From the NCBI GenBank assembly GCA_903885795.1, contig CAISJV010000082.1, forward strand, positions 1 through 64,000: a DNA stretch of 64,000 nucleotides. Reading direction: 5' to 3'. Source of the stretch: an uncultured delta proteobacterium (GTDB lineage: Bacteria > Desulfobacterota > Syntrophia > Syntrophales > UBA8958). The notes under the pieces were generated by a model. It had not been told where the DNA came from. It ran no database searches and worked only from the letters and a program-made list of their open reading frames with translations. Position numbers and translations under genes: made by a program. Of the stretch, positions 35,199-43,687 are shown in pieces. Position 1 is the first letter of the stretch, and each line of letters begins with the position of its first letter.

Positions 35199-35788
35199 TG
35201 GCGGAAATAATCCTGGTCACCGGGGGAAGCCGCAGCGGCAAAAGCACCTTCGCCCAGCAACTGGCTGAATCTATTTCCGAAACAAGGATATACCTTGCTA
35301 CCTGCCCGGTCGTAGACGGGGAAATGGCGGACCGGATCGAGAAACACCGCCGGGACCGGCAAGACCGTCGCTGGCACACCATTGAAGAAGAAATCGACCT
35401 GGTCGGCACCCTTGGTCAGGTAGCGTGGGAAGGGAGCGGGAAGGGAGCAGGAGAAACGGAAGGTCAGCGGCAGGGGGTCATCCTCGTTGATTGCCTTACC
35501 CTCTGGATCAATAATCTCCTCTACCAGGCCGAAAGACGAGGCGCTTCTCTCTCCGAAGACGAGATCGTCGCGGCATCCCAGGAAGTCCTGCAGGCAGCGC
35601 GATCATGTAAGGGCACCGTTATCTTCGTCAGCAACGAGGTTGGGCTGGGCATCGTTCCCGATCATTTCTCGGGACGGCTTTTCCGTGACCTCGCCGGACG
35701 ATGCAACCAGGTCTTTGCCAGGGAGGCCGACACCGTGGTTTTCATGGTCAGCGGCATCCCCATGTGGATCAAAGGAAAGCGCGCATGA
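35198..35788 (+). CDS. cobU: Adenosylcobinamide kinase/guanylyltransferase CobU
   Basis: 196 residues. The P-loop is VTGGSRSGKSTFAQQL; the guanylyl-accepting histidine region is DRIEKHRRDRQDR; NEVGLGIVPDHFSGR is the conserved C-terminal motif. The enzyme phosphorylates adenosylcobinamide and converts it to adenosylcobinamide-GDP, the acceptor for CobS. Its start overlaps the cbiR stop. The mid-section (EGSGKGAGETEGQRQ) is a short low-complexity insertion not usual in CobU. The enzyme is otherwise complete. Confidence 0.95.
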   Translation: MAEIILVTGGSRSGKSTFAQQLAESISETRIYLATCPVVDGEMADRIEKHRRDRQDRRWHTIEEEIDLVGTLGQVAWEGSGKGAGETEGQRQGVILVDCLTLWINNLLYQAERRGASLSEDEIVAASQEVLQAARSCKGTVIFVSNEVGLGIVPDHFSGRLFRDLAGRCNQVFAREADTVVFMVSGIPMWIKGKRA

Positions 35789-35900
35789 TGAGTATCCATC
35801 CCCACTCCACCTCTCTCCTTGAAGGGGAGGGGGAACATAACGCAATTAATTCATGAACGTATAAGGTCATTTTCAGACGAAAGGAGTTGCAAGTAAATAT

Positions 35901-36965
35901 ATGAGATTGCTTGAAACGATCATCCAGCAGATCCCCCGCGTCGATGGGGATGCCCGCTCCGCAGCCCGGACGCGGCTTGAACAGTTGACCATGCCTTACT
36001 GGGCCCTCGGCCGCCTTATGGACCTGGCCGAAGAACTTGCGGGAATGACAGGGCAAATGCCCCCGGTCGTGGCGCGGAAAACCATCGTCACCATGGCGGC
36101 GGATCACGGGATAACCGCCCAGGGGGTAAGCGGTTATCCCCGGGAAGTCACCGTGCAGATGGTGCACAATATTGTGAACGGCGGGGCGAGTATCAATGCC
36201 CTGGCCCGCCTGGCAGGGGCCAGGCTCGTGGTTGTAGACATGGGGGTGGCCGGCGATCTTTCGGAGCTGGCCCAAAAGGGACATATCATCTCGAAAAAAA
36301 TCGGCAATGGAACGATGGACATGACCAGGGGACCGGCCATGAGTCGCGAAGAGGCTCTCCAGGCCATCGAGGCAGGGATCGAGATCGCCCGGGAGCTGGG
36401 AGCGACGACGGACATCTTCGGGACCGGAGAAATGGGGATCGGGAACACCACTCCGAGCAGCGCCCTTGTTTCCATATATGGTCGCATTCCGGTCAGCGCG
36501 GTCACCGGTCGGGGCACGGGGATTAACGACCAACAACTGGCCAACAAGATTGCCATGATCGAAAAGGCTATTCAAATCAATGCCCCGGACATGACGGACC
36601 CCCTCGATATTCTTTCGAAAGTGGGAGGATTCGAGATCGCCGGGATTGCCGGCCTGATCCTTGGGGCCGCCTCACAGCGGAAACCCGTCCTGGTGGATGG
36701 GTTTATCTCCACGGCGGGGGCGCTGATCGCCGCCCATATCGAACCGCTCACCAAGGATTTTATGATCGCTTCTCATCGGAGCATGGAGATCGGCCACCGG
36801 ATCGCCCTGGACTGTCTGGGTAAAAAGCCGCTCCTCGATCTGGATCTCCGCCTGGGAGAGGGAACAGGGGCGGCGTTGGCCATGCCCTTTGTCGAGGCGG
36901 CGGTGCGGATTCTGACGGAAGTGGCCACCTTCACCGAGGCCAGCGTTTCCAAGGCTGATCAATGA
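35901..36965 (+). CDS. cobT: Nicotinate-nucleotide--dimethylbenzimidazole phosphoribosyltransferase CobT
   Basis: 354 residues. TMAADHGITAQGVSGYP, MVHNIVNGGASINALAR, TDIFGTGEMGIGNTTPS and the C-terminal LRLGEGTGAALAM with the catalytic glutamate are all typical. It makes alpha-ribazole phosphate from a lower-ligand base and nicotinate mononucleotide; a spectrum of benzimidazoles or purines may be used. AAAGGAG lies upstream of the ATG. Within the cbiR-cobU-cobT-cobS-cbiB operon it supplies the new lower ligand. Confidence 0.97.
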   Translation: MRLLETIIQQIPRVDGDARSAARTRLEQLTMPYWALGRLMDLAEELAGMTGQMPPVVARKTIVTMAADHGITAQGVSGYPREVTVQMVHNIVNGGASINALARLAGARLVVVDMGVAGDLSELAQKGHIISKKIGNGTMDMTRGPAMSREEALQAIEAGIEIARELGATTDIFGTGEMGIGNTTPSSALVSIYGRIPVSAVTGRGTGINDQQLANKIAMIEKAIQINAPDMTDPLDILSKVGGFEIAGIAGLILGAASQRKPVLVDGFISTAGALIAAHIEPLTKDFMIASHRSMEIGHRIALDCLGKKPLLDLDLRLGEGTGAALAMPFVEAAVRILTEVATFTEASVSKADQ

Positions 36966-37154
36966 AACACCATTGATGACGAGATAGCAAAAACTAATTT
37001 CCCCCTCCCCTTCAAGAATCAGCTTGGGGATGGGCAATATGCGATCTATTCCAAACCTGTAACTCCCTCTCCTTTTAAGAGGAGGGACAGGGTGGGCAAA
37101 GAGTTTCCAGAGAAGGAAGAAAATGAATTCTATAGGTTACGAGCACATTTCCCC

Positions 37155-37895
37155 ATGAAAGCTTTTTTTGCGGCAATCCAATTTCTGACCGTCATCCCTT
37201 TACCGGGAGCAAAAAACATCCGGGAGGCGGATATCGAGAGGTGTGCGCCCTTCTTCCCCGTCGTGGGCCTGCTGATCGGCTGCCTGGTTGCCCTGTTTGA
37301 CTATTTCGTCTCCGGCCTTTTTCCGTCTCTACCCGCCGCCGTCCTGACGGTCCTGGTGCTCCTGACCATTACCGGCGGCCTCCACATGGACGGCCTCGCC
37401 GATACCGCCGACGGCGTCTTCAGCGTCCGGTCCCGGGAAAGGATGCTGGAGATCATGCGGGACAGCCGCATTGGCGCCATGGGGGTTCTGGCCATTGTCT
37501 TCATTATCGCCCTGAAAATCGCCGCCCTGGTTCCCCTGCCCCTCCCGCAACGCCTGGCAATCCTCGTTTTGATGCCCATCGGCGGCCGTTTCGCCATGCT
37601 CCTGATGCTGACGGCCCTGCCCTACGCCCGCAAAGACGGGGGCCTGGCGACATTATTCATCGCCCGACGCTCCTGGCTGAATCCTGTTTTTGCAATGATT
37701 TTTTTAGGGGCTGCCGGATGGTTTATCGGCGCCTGGATGGGGTTGGTCGCCGCTCTGGCGGCAGTTGTCGCCGCCGGCTTGGTATCCTGTTACATCTACC
37801 GCAAATTGGGCGGCTTTACCGGCGATACCATCGGCGCCGCGTCCGAAATTACGGAAACGATCATCGCCCTGGCCGGTCTGGCTTTCATTCACTGA
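37155..37895 (+). CDS. cobS: Adenosylcobinamide-GDP ribazoletransferase CobS
   Basis: 246 residues from the ATG at 37155, where similarity to CobS begins (MKAFFAAIQFLTVIPLPG); the frame is open to 37092 without similarity. The acidic metal-binding motif is MDGLADTADGVFS; six or seven hydrophobic helices follow, including LVAALAAVVAAGLVSCYIY. It joins adenosylcobinamide-GDP to alpha-ribazole phosphate in the inner membrane. cbiB starts 30 bases after the stop codon. Confidence 0.93.
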   Translation: MKAFFAAIQFLTVIPLPGAKNIREADIERCAPFFPVVGLLIGCLVALFDYFVSGLFPSLPAAVLTVLVLLTITGGLHMDGLADTADGVFSVRSRERMLEIMRDSRIGAMGVLAIVFIIALKIAALVPLPLPQRLAILVLMPIGGRFAMLLMLTALPYARKDGGLATLFIARRSWLNPVFAMIFLGAAGWFIGAWMGLVAALAAVVAAGLVSCYIYRKLGGFTGDTIGAASEITETIIALAGLAFIH

Positions 37896-37925
37896 CGACC
37901 AAGCTGGGCATGGGGTTAGGTTTTT

Positions 37926-38870
37926 ATGTCTCTTGAATATCAAATCCTCATAGCCGTGCTCCTGGATCTGATCTGCGGAGATCCCCGGTGGTTTCCCCAT
38001 CCGGTGAAGTTTATCGGACGCTTTGCCCTTTTCTGTGAGCCCGCTTGCCGGAAAGGAGTCCCCAATCCACGCATGGCCGGGGTGATCGCAGTTATGTTCG
38101 TATTGTCGGCAACCGCCGGTATTTCCTGGGGTATTGTCTTCATGGGAGGCTTGATTCACCCCTGGCTGGGAGATGTCATCTCTATCCTGCTTATCTACAC
38201 CACCCTGGCCGCTAAGGATCTCTCCCGACATAGCATGGAGGTCTATGAGAGCCTCAAGGAGGGGGATCTGCCCGAGGCGAGGCGGCGGGTGGGCAGAATT
38301 GTGGGGCGGGACACAGCTGTCCTCGATGAACAAGGCGTTGTCCGGGCTACCGTGGAGAGCGTCGCTGAAAACACTGCCGACGGCGTGACGGCCCCCCTGC
38401 TTTTCGCCTTCCTCGGCGGTCCGGTCGGGGCGCTTCTTTACAAGGCCGTCAATACCCTCGATTCAACCTTCGGCTACAAAAACGAGCGCTACCGGGAGTT
38501 CGGCTGGGCCGCCGCCCGTCTGGACGATCTGATCAACTACATTCCCGCCCGCCTGACAGCGATCCTCATTCCCATCGCCGCCGTTCTTGCGGGCTTAAAT
38601 GCCCGTAATTCCATAAAGATTCTCTTTCGCGACCACCGCCGCCACCCCAGTCCCAACTCGGGCTACCTGGAGGCGGCCATGGCCGGGGCTCTCGGCGTCC
38701 AACTTGGGGGCCTGAACTATTATTTCGGCCAGCCTTCGCAGCGGCCAACCATGGGAGATTCCCTGCGCCCCCTCGAAAACCGGGATATCGTCAGAGTCAA
38801 CACTCTGATGTTCGTTACTTACGCCCTGCTGCTGGCAGGATGCATGGCTTTCCTAATCTGGAGATCATGA
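37926..38870 (+). CDS. cbiB: Adenosylcobinamide-phosphate synthase CbiB/CobD
   Basis: 314 residues, membrane protein. DLICGDPRWFPHPVKFIG at the N-terminus, GRIVGRDTAVLDEQGVVR, ATVESVAENTADGVTAPLLF, and FGYKNERYREFGWAAARLDD are its signature segments. It attaches (R)-1-amino-2-propanol phosphate or ethanolamine phosphate to adenosylcobyric acid. In an organism taking up cobyric acid or remodelling cobinamides, this with cobU/T/S completes nucleotide loop assembly. It is the last gene of the operon. No cobC, btuFCD or corrin-ring genes are in the window. Confidence 0.94.
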   Translation: MSLEYQILIAVLLDLICGDPRWFPHPVKFIGRFALFCEPACRKGVPNPRMAGVIAVMFVLSATAGISWGIVFMGGLIHPWLGDVISILLIYTTLAAKDLSRHSMEVYESLKEGDLPEARRRVGRIVGRDTAVLDEQGVVRATVESVAENTADGVTAPLLFAFLGGPVGALLYKAVNTLDSTFGYKNERYREFGWAAARLDDLINYIPARLTAILIPIAAVLAGLNARNSIKILFRDHRRHPSPNSGYLEAAMAGALGVQLGGLNYYFGQPSQRPTMGDSLRPLENRDIVRVNTLMFVTYALLLAGCMAFLIWRS

Positions 38871-39220
38871 AACTGACCAATACTGCTTTAGGCTGGTATG
38901 CAATTACAGGTATGGCATAAAGCTGATTTTCGACCCTATAAGGTCAAAAGCCGAATGGGGAAATCCGGCTCCTGACCGCCGGTCATTTTCCGCGGGGCAA
39001 AACTTTTTGGTAGTCGGTCGTTTTCTCATTAATATCATAAGTTTGTGGAGCGTCGATTCTCGACACTCAAAAAATACTGCCCCTTCGCCTCTTCACTTCA
39101 TCAGTCAAAAACGGCAAAATGTTTCGTAAATTCGCTTTACAATTCCAACAGATAACCTCTGCCGGCGCTCCGGCAGACTTTCATAAAAGAAAGTGGCCGT
39201 AGCTTTCATTTCTATTTATT
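38871..39220. other. Gene-free stretch
   Basis: About 350 bases between cbiB and the alpha/beta hydrolase. Contains an imperfect palindromic region (CCGAATGGGGAAATCCGGC, about 38951-38970) but no gene, no cobalamin riboswitch and no clear terminator with a T-run. Confidence 0.4.
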
Positions 39221-40108
39221 TCAAACGTTGGCTTGCACAGCATGCTTAGAAATGGCATCTACTATTTCTGCCCAAACCCCTTTTGGCATGTCATGCCCCA
39301 TTCCATTAATTATCAATAATTTTGCTCCCCGTATTACCCGAGCTGTATCTTTTCCTCCTTCGACCGGTATCAGCGGATCATCAGCCCCATGAATTACAAG
39401 TGTTGGAACCTTAATTGATGAAAGCGACGCTCTGCGATCGCCATTGGCAATAAGAGCTATGTTTTGACGTGCCATTCCCTGCGGGTAGTATGAACGATCA
39501 TAGCTCTTCTCCATGAACGTTCGGGCTCTCTCTTCCTCAAATGGAAATCCGGGACTCCAGATCGTCCGCCATATGTTCATATTGTGCTCAACATATGCTC
39601 CACGTTCCTCTGGTGCAGGCGCGAGAACAGCAGTAAGTGCCTCCGGTTTCCCCGGCGGAAGATCAGGATTTCCTGTGGTCGACATTATTGAAGTGAGGCT
39701 CAGGACATGTTTTGGATGTCGATAGGCGATAACCTGGGCGATCATACCGCCCATTGAAAGGCCGCAAATATGCGCCTTCTCAATGCCTAAAGCATTAAGT
39801 AAACCAACGGCGTCATCTGCCATATCATCAAGAGAATATGCCGATTCCACAGGCTTACCTTCCATGGCAGCCCTGATTGCAGCCAGAAAGTCAGGAATTC
39901 CTGCTTCTGCAAATTTTGTCGAAAGACCTGTATCCCGGTTGTCAAACCGAATCACAAAGTAATCTTTTTTTGCTAATAACTCGCAGAATTCGACCTCCCA
40001 AAAAATCATCTGAGCACCATTACCTGCAATTAATAATAATACCGGGAATGAACTATCACCGAAAGTATCATATTCAATCTGGATTCCATTAGCCGTCACA
40101 TTAGGCAT
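39221..40108 (-). CDS. Alpha/beta-hydrolase fold protein
   Basis: 295 residues. The nucleophile elbow is CGLSMGGMIAQVIAY (Ser), with VLLIAGNGAQMIFWE as oxyanion region, the acid in VIHGADDPLIPVEGG, and His in INGMGHDMPKGVW. Typical of the epoxide hydrolase/esterase group of the superfamily, with a lid region between strands 6 and 7. The substrate is unknown. It begins an accessory island of small unrelated genes (GNAT, VapBC, HigBA). Confidence 0.88.
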   Translation of the reverse strand: MPNVTANGIQIEYDTFGDSSFPVLLLIAGNGAQMIFWEVEFCELLAKKDYFVIRFDNRDTGLSTKFAEAGIPDFLAAIRAAMEGKPVESAYSLDDMADDAVGLLNALGIEKAHICGLSMGGMIAQVIAYRHPKHVLSLTSIMSTTGNPDLPPGKPEALTAVLAPAPEERGAYVEHNMNIWRTIWSPGFPFEEERARTFMEKSYDRSYYPQGMARQNIALIANGDRRASLSSIKVPTLVIHGADDPLIPVEGGKDTARVIRGAKLLIINGMGHDMPKGVWAEIVDAISKHAVQANV

Positions 40109-40132
40109 TGCTTACTCCTTTTCCGGTTAATA

Positions 40133-40678
40133 TCACGAATTACCATGTTTATCTTGACCCGCTTGTTGGCCATCCGCCATGAATCCGTCGTGGAAAGCGA
40201 CAGTGCCCTGCGGAGCATGCCCGTCGAAAGACAGAGCGAAGAAGAACTCCGGTGGCACTCCCTCATGCGTAAGTCCAGACATGTTCTTGAACCCGAATTT
40301 CCTGTAGTAATTCGGATGTCCCACGAGGCAACATCCTTGAGCATTCATATCTTTCAGACGTGACAACCCTTCTTTTATCAGTGCTTTGCCGATGCCCTTC
40401 CGCTGTTGCTCCGGCAAAACGGAAACAGGTCCAAGTCCATACCAGTTCGGTGTGCCGTCGGAAATGGTCACGGGGGAGAAAGCAATATGACCTATCACGC
40501 GGCCATCCATTTCTGCGATTAGCGATACCGTAAGAGCTTTTGCGGCACGTAGCGCCTTGATGATGAACTGCTCTGTGTGGTTGCTGATCTCCAAGGTCTT
40601 GAACGCTGCACTAGTCACCTCTGTTATCGCGCAAACATCGTCATGCGTCTCGTTCCTGATAACGATCTTTGGATTCAT
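40133..40678 (-). CDS. GNAT N-acetyltransferase, YhbS-like
   Basis: 181 residues from the ATG at 40678 (the frame extends 10 codons upstream without a better site). RNETHDDVCAITEVTSAAFK, VIGHIAFSPVTI, WYGLGPVSVLPEQQRKGIGK (acetyl-CoA loop QRKGIGKAL) and CCLVGHPNYYRKFGFKN fit the YhbS-type GNAT group. The substrate is unknown. The gene lies 24 bases upstream of the alpha/beta-hydrolase on the same strand and may be co-transcribed with it. Confidence 0.88.
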   Translation of the reverse strand: MNPKIVIRNETHDDVCAITEVTSAAFKTLEISNHTEQFIIKALRAAKALTVSLIAEMDGRVIGHIAFSPVTISDGTPNWYGLGPVSVLPEQQRKGIGKALIKEGLSRLKDMNAQGCCLVGHPNYYRKFGFKNMSGLTHEGVPPEFFFALSFDGHAPQGTVAFHDGFMADGQQAGQDKHGNS

Positions 40679-40888
40679 GGTCTCATATTCCTCTTTCTTG
40701 CTGGCCAACGTGCGAATCTGCCATCGCGCCGCGATCAGCTTCAGCGATTTGTTCGACGGTTTTATTCTTCAAAAAGAAGGCCCAGAGTGAATTCATCTAC
40801 TTTGTCTTCATCATAGTTCATTTGTTCTCCTTGCCTCGAACGCGAAAGCTAAGGGGCGCGAGATACGAGCGGCCGATGGATTGATTCG

Positions 40889-41284
40889 TTATATGTCGAT
40901 TATTGACAATCCTAAGTGCTTAACCATTGGGTCGAAATCCCTGTCGTCATGTAATAATATTAGCTGGTGGTGAATGCAAAAAGTTCCAATAATGACGTCT
41001 ATGGTCTTTCTCACCGTCACGCCTTTTCTCCTCAGGAATCTATAATTCATAGCGCTCTCTAACGCCAATTCCCGTCCCCCCATGGGCATAAATGGGATGC
41101 CTAAGAGAAGCTCCCTGGCTGTTTTGAAGTCTTTATCGCTTTGAAACCCTTGTAATACTTCGGTTAGGATCAGATCTCCTATGATGATGGGTGTATTTCC
41201 AAGTGAAGCATCCAGCCAGTCCGTCTGTGCTGTTTTGTTTCCGTTGAAGTAGTCAATCCAGACGGACGAATCAATGAGAATCAT
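40889..41284 (-). CDS. vapC: PIN-domain ribonuclease toxin VapC
   Basis: 131 residues. The PIN active-site acids are visible: Asp in ILIDSSVWIDYF, Glu in DLILTEVLQGF, Asp in TIDVIIGTFC and a later Asp in LLHDDRDFDPM. VapC toxins cleave tRNA or rRNA when released from the antitoxin. The start overlaps the antitoxin stop by four bases (ATGA), the standard order antitoxin-toxin. Confidence 0.92.
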   Translation of the reverse strand: MILIDSSVWIDYFNGNKTAQTDWLDASLGNTPIIIGDLILTEVLQGFQSDKDFKTARELLLGIPFMPMGGRELALESAMNYRFLRRKGVTVRKTIDVIIGTFCIHHQLILLHDDRDFDPMVKHLGLSIIDI

Positions 41285-41475
41285 TTATCCAGCCTCATCT
41301 CATCGAGATTACCGGACCATTTCAGTTTTCCTCGAAAATTCCTGATTTCTTTTTGACTTTGCATCTGCACTAACAGTTTCAGCCCCTCTTCTATGACATC
41401 TTTTTTTGTCCTAAGACCGGATACCTTGAGAGCGGATTCCATCAGAGCGTCATTTATCACGACATTCGTCCTCAT
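41281..41475 (-). CDS. vapB: VapB-type antitoxin
   Basis: 64 residues. MRTNVVINDALMESALKVSG and TKKDVIEEGLKLLVQMQ form a ribbon-helix-helix fold of the DUF2191/VapB kind, and the C-terminal LKWSGNLDEMRLDK is the toxin-binding tail. CAGGAGAT precedes the ATG. A near-palindrome just upstream (41490-41515) is the likely autoregulatory operator. Confidence 0.9.
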   Translation of the reverse strand: MRTNVVINDALMESALKVSGLRTKKDVIEEGLKLLVQMQSQKEIRNFRGKLKWSGNLDEMRLDK

Positions 41476-41489
41476 TTTTTATCTCCTGT

Positions 41490-41515
41490 GTGTATATATT
41501 TTAAATATCATACAC
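41490..41515 (-). promoter_or_regulatory. VapB operator and promoter region
   Basis: GTGTATATATTTTAAATA with ATCATACAC forms a 26-base imperfect inverted repeat. On the coding strand it contains TATGAT, a good -10 element, directly before the binding site of vapB. RHH antitoxins bind such palindromes to repress their own operon. Confidence 0.45.
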
Positions 41516-41694
41516 ATTAATTGGGCTTTTTAAAAGATTTATTACTGGGGCACATAACGGGGAGTATCTCGCGAGCCACTTCAGAGCTCTGAAGTGGCTT
41601 AAGTTTACGTCATTATTAATAATTTTACGACACTCTTCACCGTTTTCACTTTTCCCTGGCGGCCCGTTTATGGGGCTGTGCTTTCTTCCTGTTC

Positions 41695-41775
41695 CTACAA
41701 ACCAAACTTCTCTTTCGCCCATTTGCGTAAGGTATGGGGCTGGATACACAGAAGTTTTGCCGCATCTTCATGCTG
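41695..41775 (-). pseudogene. Orphan C-terminal HTH fragment
   Basis: Downstream of higA, in another frame, 26 codons read QHEDAAKLLCIQPHTLRKWA and then KEKFGL before a stop. This is a helix-turn-helix end of the Fis/excisionase kind. No upstream portion joins it, so it is a remnant of another DNA-binding protein. Confidence 0.4.
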
Positions 41776-42085
41776 CCTGCATCGGCCTGATGGCGTCCAA
41801 AGTGGTTTTTTCGAGAGATTCCGTCTCGTAAAGATCCAGCGCTCGCTGGGCGTTCAACCAGAACTCGGGGGAATTGCCGAAGAGACGGGACAGGCGAAGC
41901 GCCATGGATGGACTGACAGCCCGGCGTTCGCGCAGAAGTTCATTGACGGTCTGTCGCGAAACCTGCAGCTCCGCGGCCAGGCGAGCTGCCGTCAAGCCAT
42001 AATCAGGGAGGTAGTCTTCCCTAAGCATTTCGCCGGGATGGGTGGGCTTTATCTTTCTTTTTTCATCATTGGCAATAACGGTCAT
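41768..42085 (-). CDS. higA: HigA-type antitoxin
   Basis: 105 residues from the ATG at 42085; upstream in-frame codons overlap higB and are unlikely. KPTHPGEMLREDYLPDYGLT, AARLAAELQVSRQTVNELLR (helix-turn-helix) and GNSPEFWLNAQRALDLYETE are standard HigA features. It neutralises HigB and represses the operon. Ten bases separate it from higB, which comes first as usual in HigBA modules. Confidence 0.95.
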   Translation of the reverse strand: MTVIANDEKRKIKPTHPGEMLREDYLPDYGLTAARLAAELQVSRQTVNELLRERRAVSPSMALRLSRLFGNSPEFWLNAQRALDLYETESLEKTTLDAIRPMQAA

Positions 42086-42095
42086 AGCAACCTCA

Positions 42096-42377
42096 TCAGT
42101 GATAATCGGTGATTTCGACGTTGTATGCGTCGCCGTCCATAAAATTGAAACAAATTCTCCATTGGTCATTGATGGAAATGGCATACTGACCCTCCCGATC
42201 ACCCGACAGGGCATGCAGGCGATTTCCCGGAGGCGCCTTCAAATCATCAATACTGTTTGCGTAATCAATATATTCCAGTCGCCGGACAGCCCTTTTGATC
42301 AAGTCCGCGGAGATGCGTTTTGATCTCCCTGTTGTGTAGAGTACCTGAGTATGTTTGTCAGCGAATGTTTTGATCAT
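42096..42377 (-). CDS. higB: HigB/RelE-family toxin
   Basis: 93 residues. MIKTFADKHTQVLYTTGRSK, RRLEYIDYANSIDDLKAPPG, NRLHALSGDREGQYAISIND and WRICFNFMDGDAYNVEI fit HigB; the catalytic-type R and H are in the ND-QWRICF region. A ribosome-dependent mRNA interferase. No Shine-Dalgarno sequence precedes the ATG and the promoter lies almost on the start, so the mRNA may be leaderless. Confidence 0.95.
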   Translation of the reverse strand: MIKTFADKHTQVLYTTGRSKRISADLIKRAVRRLEYIDYANSIDDLKAPPGNRLHALSGDREGQYAISINDQWRICFNFMDGDAYNVEITDYH

Positions 42378-42384
42378 TGGAATA

Positions 42385-42413
42385 TTCGTAACGCATCACG
42401 TGACAGATGTCAA
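42385..42413 (-). promoter_or_regulatory. Promoter of higBA
   Basis: On the minus strand TTGACA (42413-42408) is followed after 17 bases by TACGAA (42390-42385). The spacer contains the palindrome ATCACGTGA, a possible HigA operator. Transcription would start about at the higB ATG. Confidence 0.45.
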
Positions 42414-42442
42414 GCGGTAATGATTGATGATTCTTATTTTAT

Positions 42443-42470
42443 TTGACTATCCCGTCTTAATATGTATGAT
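42443..42470 (+). promoter_or_regulatory. Promoter of the Kdo8N/LPS operon
   Basis: TTGACT (42443-42448) and TATGAT (42465-42470) with a 16-base spacer precede the kdnB-like gene, whose ATG lies at 42498 after AAGGTGAC. Confidence 0.5.
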
Positions 42471-42497
42471 ACGACAAAATAAAAAAAGGTGACTACG

Positions 42498-43655
42498 ATG
42501 CATAAAATATTTTCTTTTACCGGGGCCCGGAAGATCGTCTTCGGCAATGGCTCTTTTCAGCAGCTTCCCGAACATATCCGGGAATTACAGGCCAAGCGGC
42601 CCCTGATCGTCCTAGACAAGCAACTGGCTGCCACAGGGATGAAGGAGCAAGTAGTTGAATTGCTGAAGAAAAGCGGCATGGATTGCCAGATTTTCGACAA
42701 GGTCGATCCGGAACCGAAAATCTCGCTGGCCGATGAAGGGGCGAAGCTGGCCCTGAAGGCCAAGTGTGATATTATCGTCGGCATCGGCGGTGGCAGCGCC
42801 ATGGACGTGGCCAAGGCCATTGCCGTCCTGGCCGCCAACAAAGGCAAGGCCGTCGATTATCTCGGCCTGAACAAGGTCCCCGGTCCGGGGCTCCCCAGTA
42901 TCATGATCCCGACCACGGCCGGCACAGGCAGCGAGGTCACCTTCACTTCCGTCTTCGTTCGGCCAGACCTTAAAAGGAAGGAGGGCATGAACAGTCCCTT
43001 TCTTTACCCTGACCTGGCCCTTTTGGATCCACTGTTGACCGTGAGTCTGCCCCCCGGTCCCACGGCCTCCACAGGAATTGACGCTTTATGCCACGCCATC
43101 GAATCCTATACTTCCATCAACGCCTCACCCATAAGCGAGCTGCTCTCTCTGGAGGCCATCGCCCTAATCTCGGAAAATCTGCGGACAGCCGTTCATGACG
43201 GGACCAACATCGCCGCCCGGGAAAAGATGCTTTTGGGCAGCCTATATGCCGGTCTGGGTCTGGCCAATGCCGGGGTTACCGCCGTTCATTCCCTGTCTTA
43301 CCCGCTGGGTGGGAGGTATGGCATCCCCCACGGTCTGGCCAACACAGTCCTGCTGCCCCACGTCATGTCCTTCAATATTTCCGGGGCACAGGAAAAGTTC
43401 GTGGATATTGCCGAGGCAATGGGAGAGATGGTCGAAGGCCTGCCCCTCCGGGAAGCGGCCTATTTAGCCGTGGAAGCGGTCAACGCCCTTGTCGAAGACT
43501 GCGGAATTCAAACCAATCTGGAGGATCTGGGCATCTCGGAAGATGACTTTGAGGAGATGGCCAAAATCGCCATGACCGTTGCCCGCCCCCTGGCGAATAA
43601 CCCCCGGCAGGTGACCCTGGAAGACGCCGTCGCGATCTACGAGGACGCGTTTTAA
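42498..43655 (+). CDS. Iron-containing alcohol dehydrogenase, KdnB-like 3-deoxy-octulosonate 8-oxidase
   Basis: 385 residues of the class III Fe-dependent dehydrogenase family: GARKIVFGNGSF, the NAD loop VGIGGGSAMDVAKAIAVL, PTTAGTGSEVTFTSV, and the metal ligands in STGIDALCHAIESY and LSYPLGGRYGIPHGLANTVL. Directly followed (32 bases) by a KdnA-like aminotransferase and soon by KdsB, so it is proposed to oxidise carbon 8 of Kdo for amination, as KdnB does in Shewanella. In isolation it could equally be an alcohol dehydrogenase. The start is 42498; a GTG at 42489 lies inside the binding site. Confidence 0.8.
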   Translation: MHKIFSFTGARKIVFGNGSFQQLPEHIRELQAKRPLIVLDKQLAATGMKEQVVELLKKSGMDCQIFDKVDPEPKISLADEGAKLALKAKCDIIVGIGGGSAMDVAKAIAVLAANKGKAVDYLGLNKVPGPGLPSIMIPTTAGTGSEVTFTSVFVRPDLKRKEGMNSPFLYPDLALLDPLLTVSLPPGPTASTGIDALCHAIESYTSINASPISELLSLEAIALISENLRTAVHDGTNIAAREKMLLGSLYAGLGLANAGVTAVHSLSYPLGGRYGIPHGLANTVLLPHVMSFNISGAQEKFVDIAEAMGEMVEGLPLREAAYLAVEAVNALVEDCGIQTNLEDLGISEDDFEEMAKIAMTVARPLANNPRQVTLEDAVAIYEDAF

Positions 43656-43687
43656 TCAAGAACAGAAAATAAGGAGGACAGGTCGCT

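Noticed and set aside
41501-41749. Minus-strand open frame of 82 codons between vapB and higA
   Set aside because: No motif or binding site; it overlaps the vapB operator and the HTH remnant.
42391-42407. Second parS-like site (ATCACGTGA)
   Set aside because: Only the central CACGTG matches; flanks do not fit the parS consensus.
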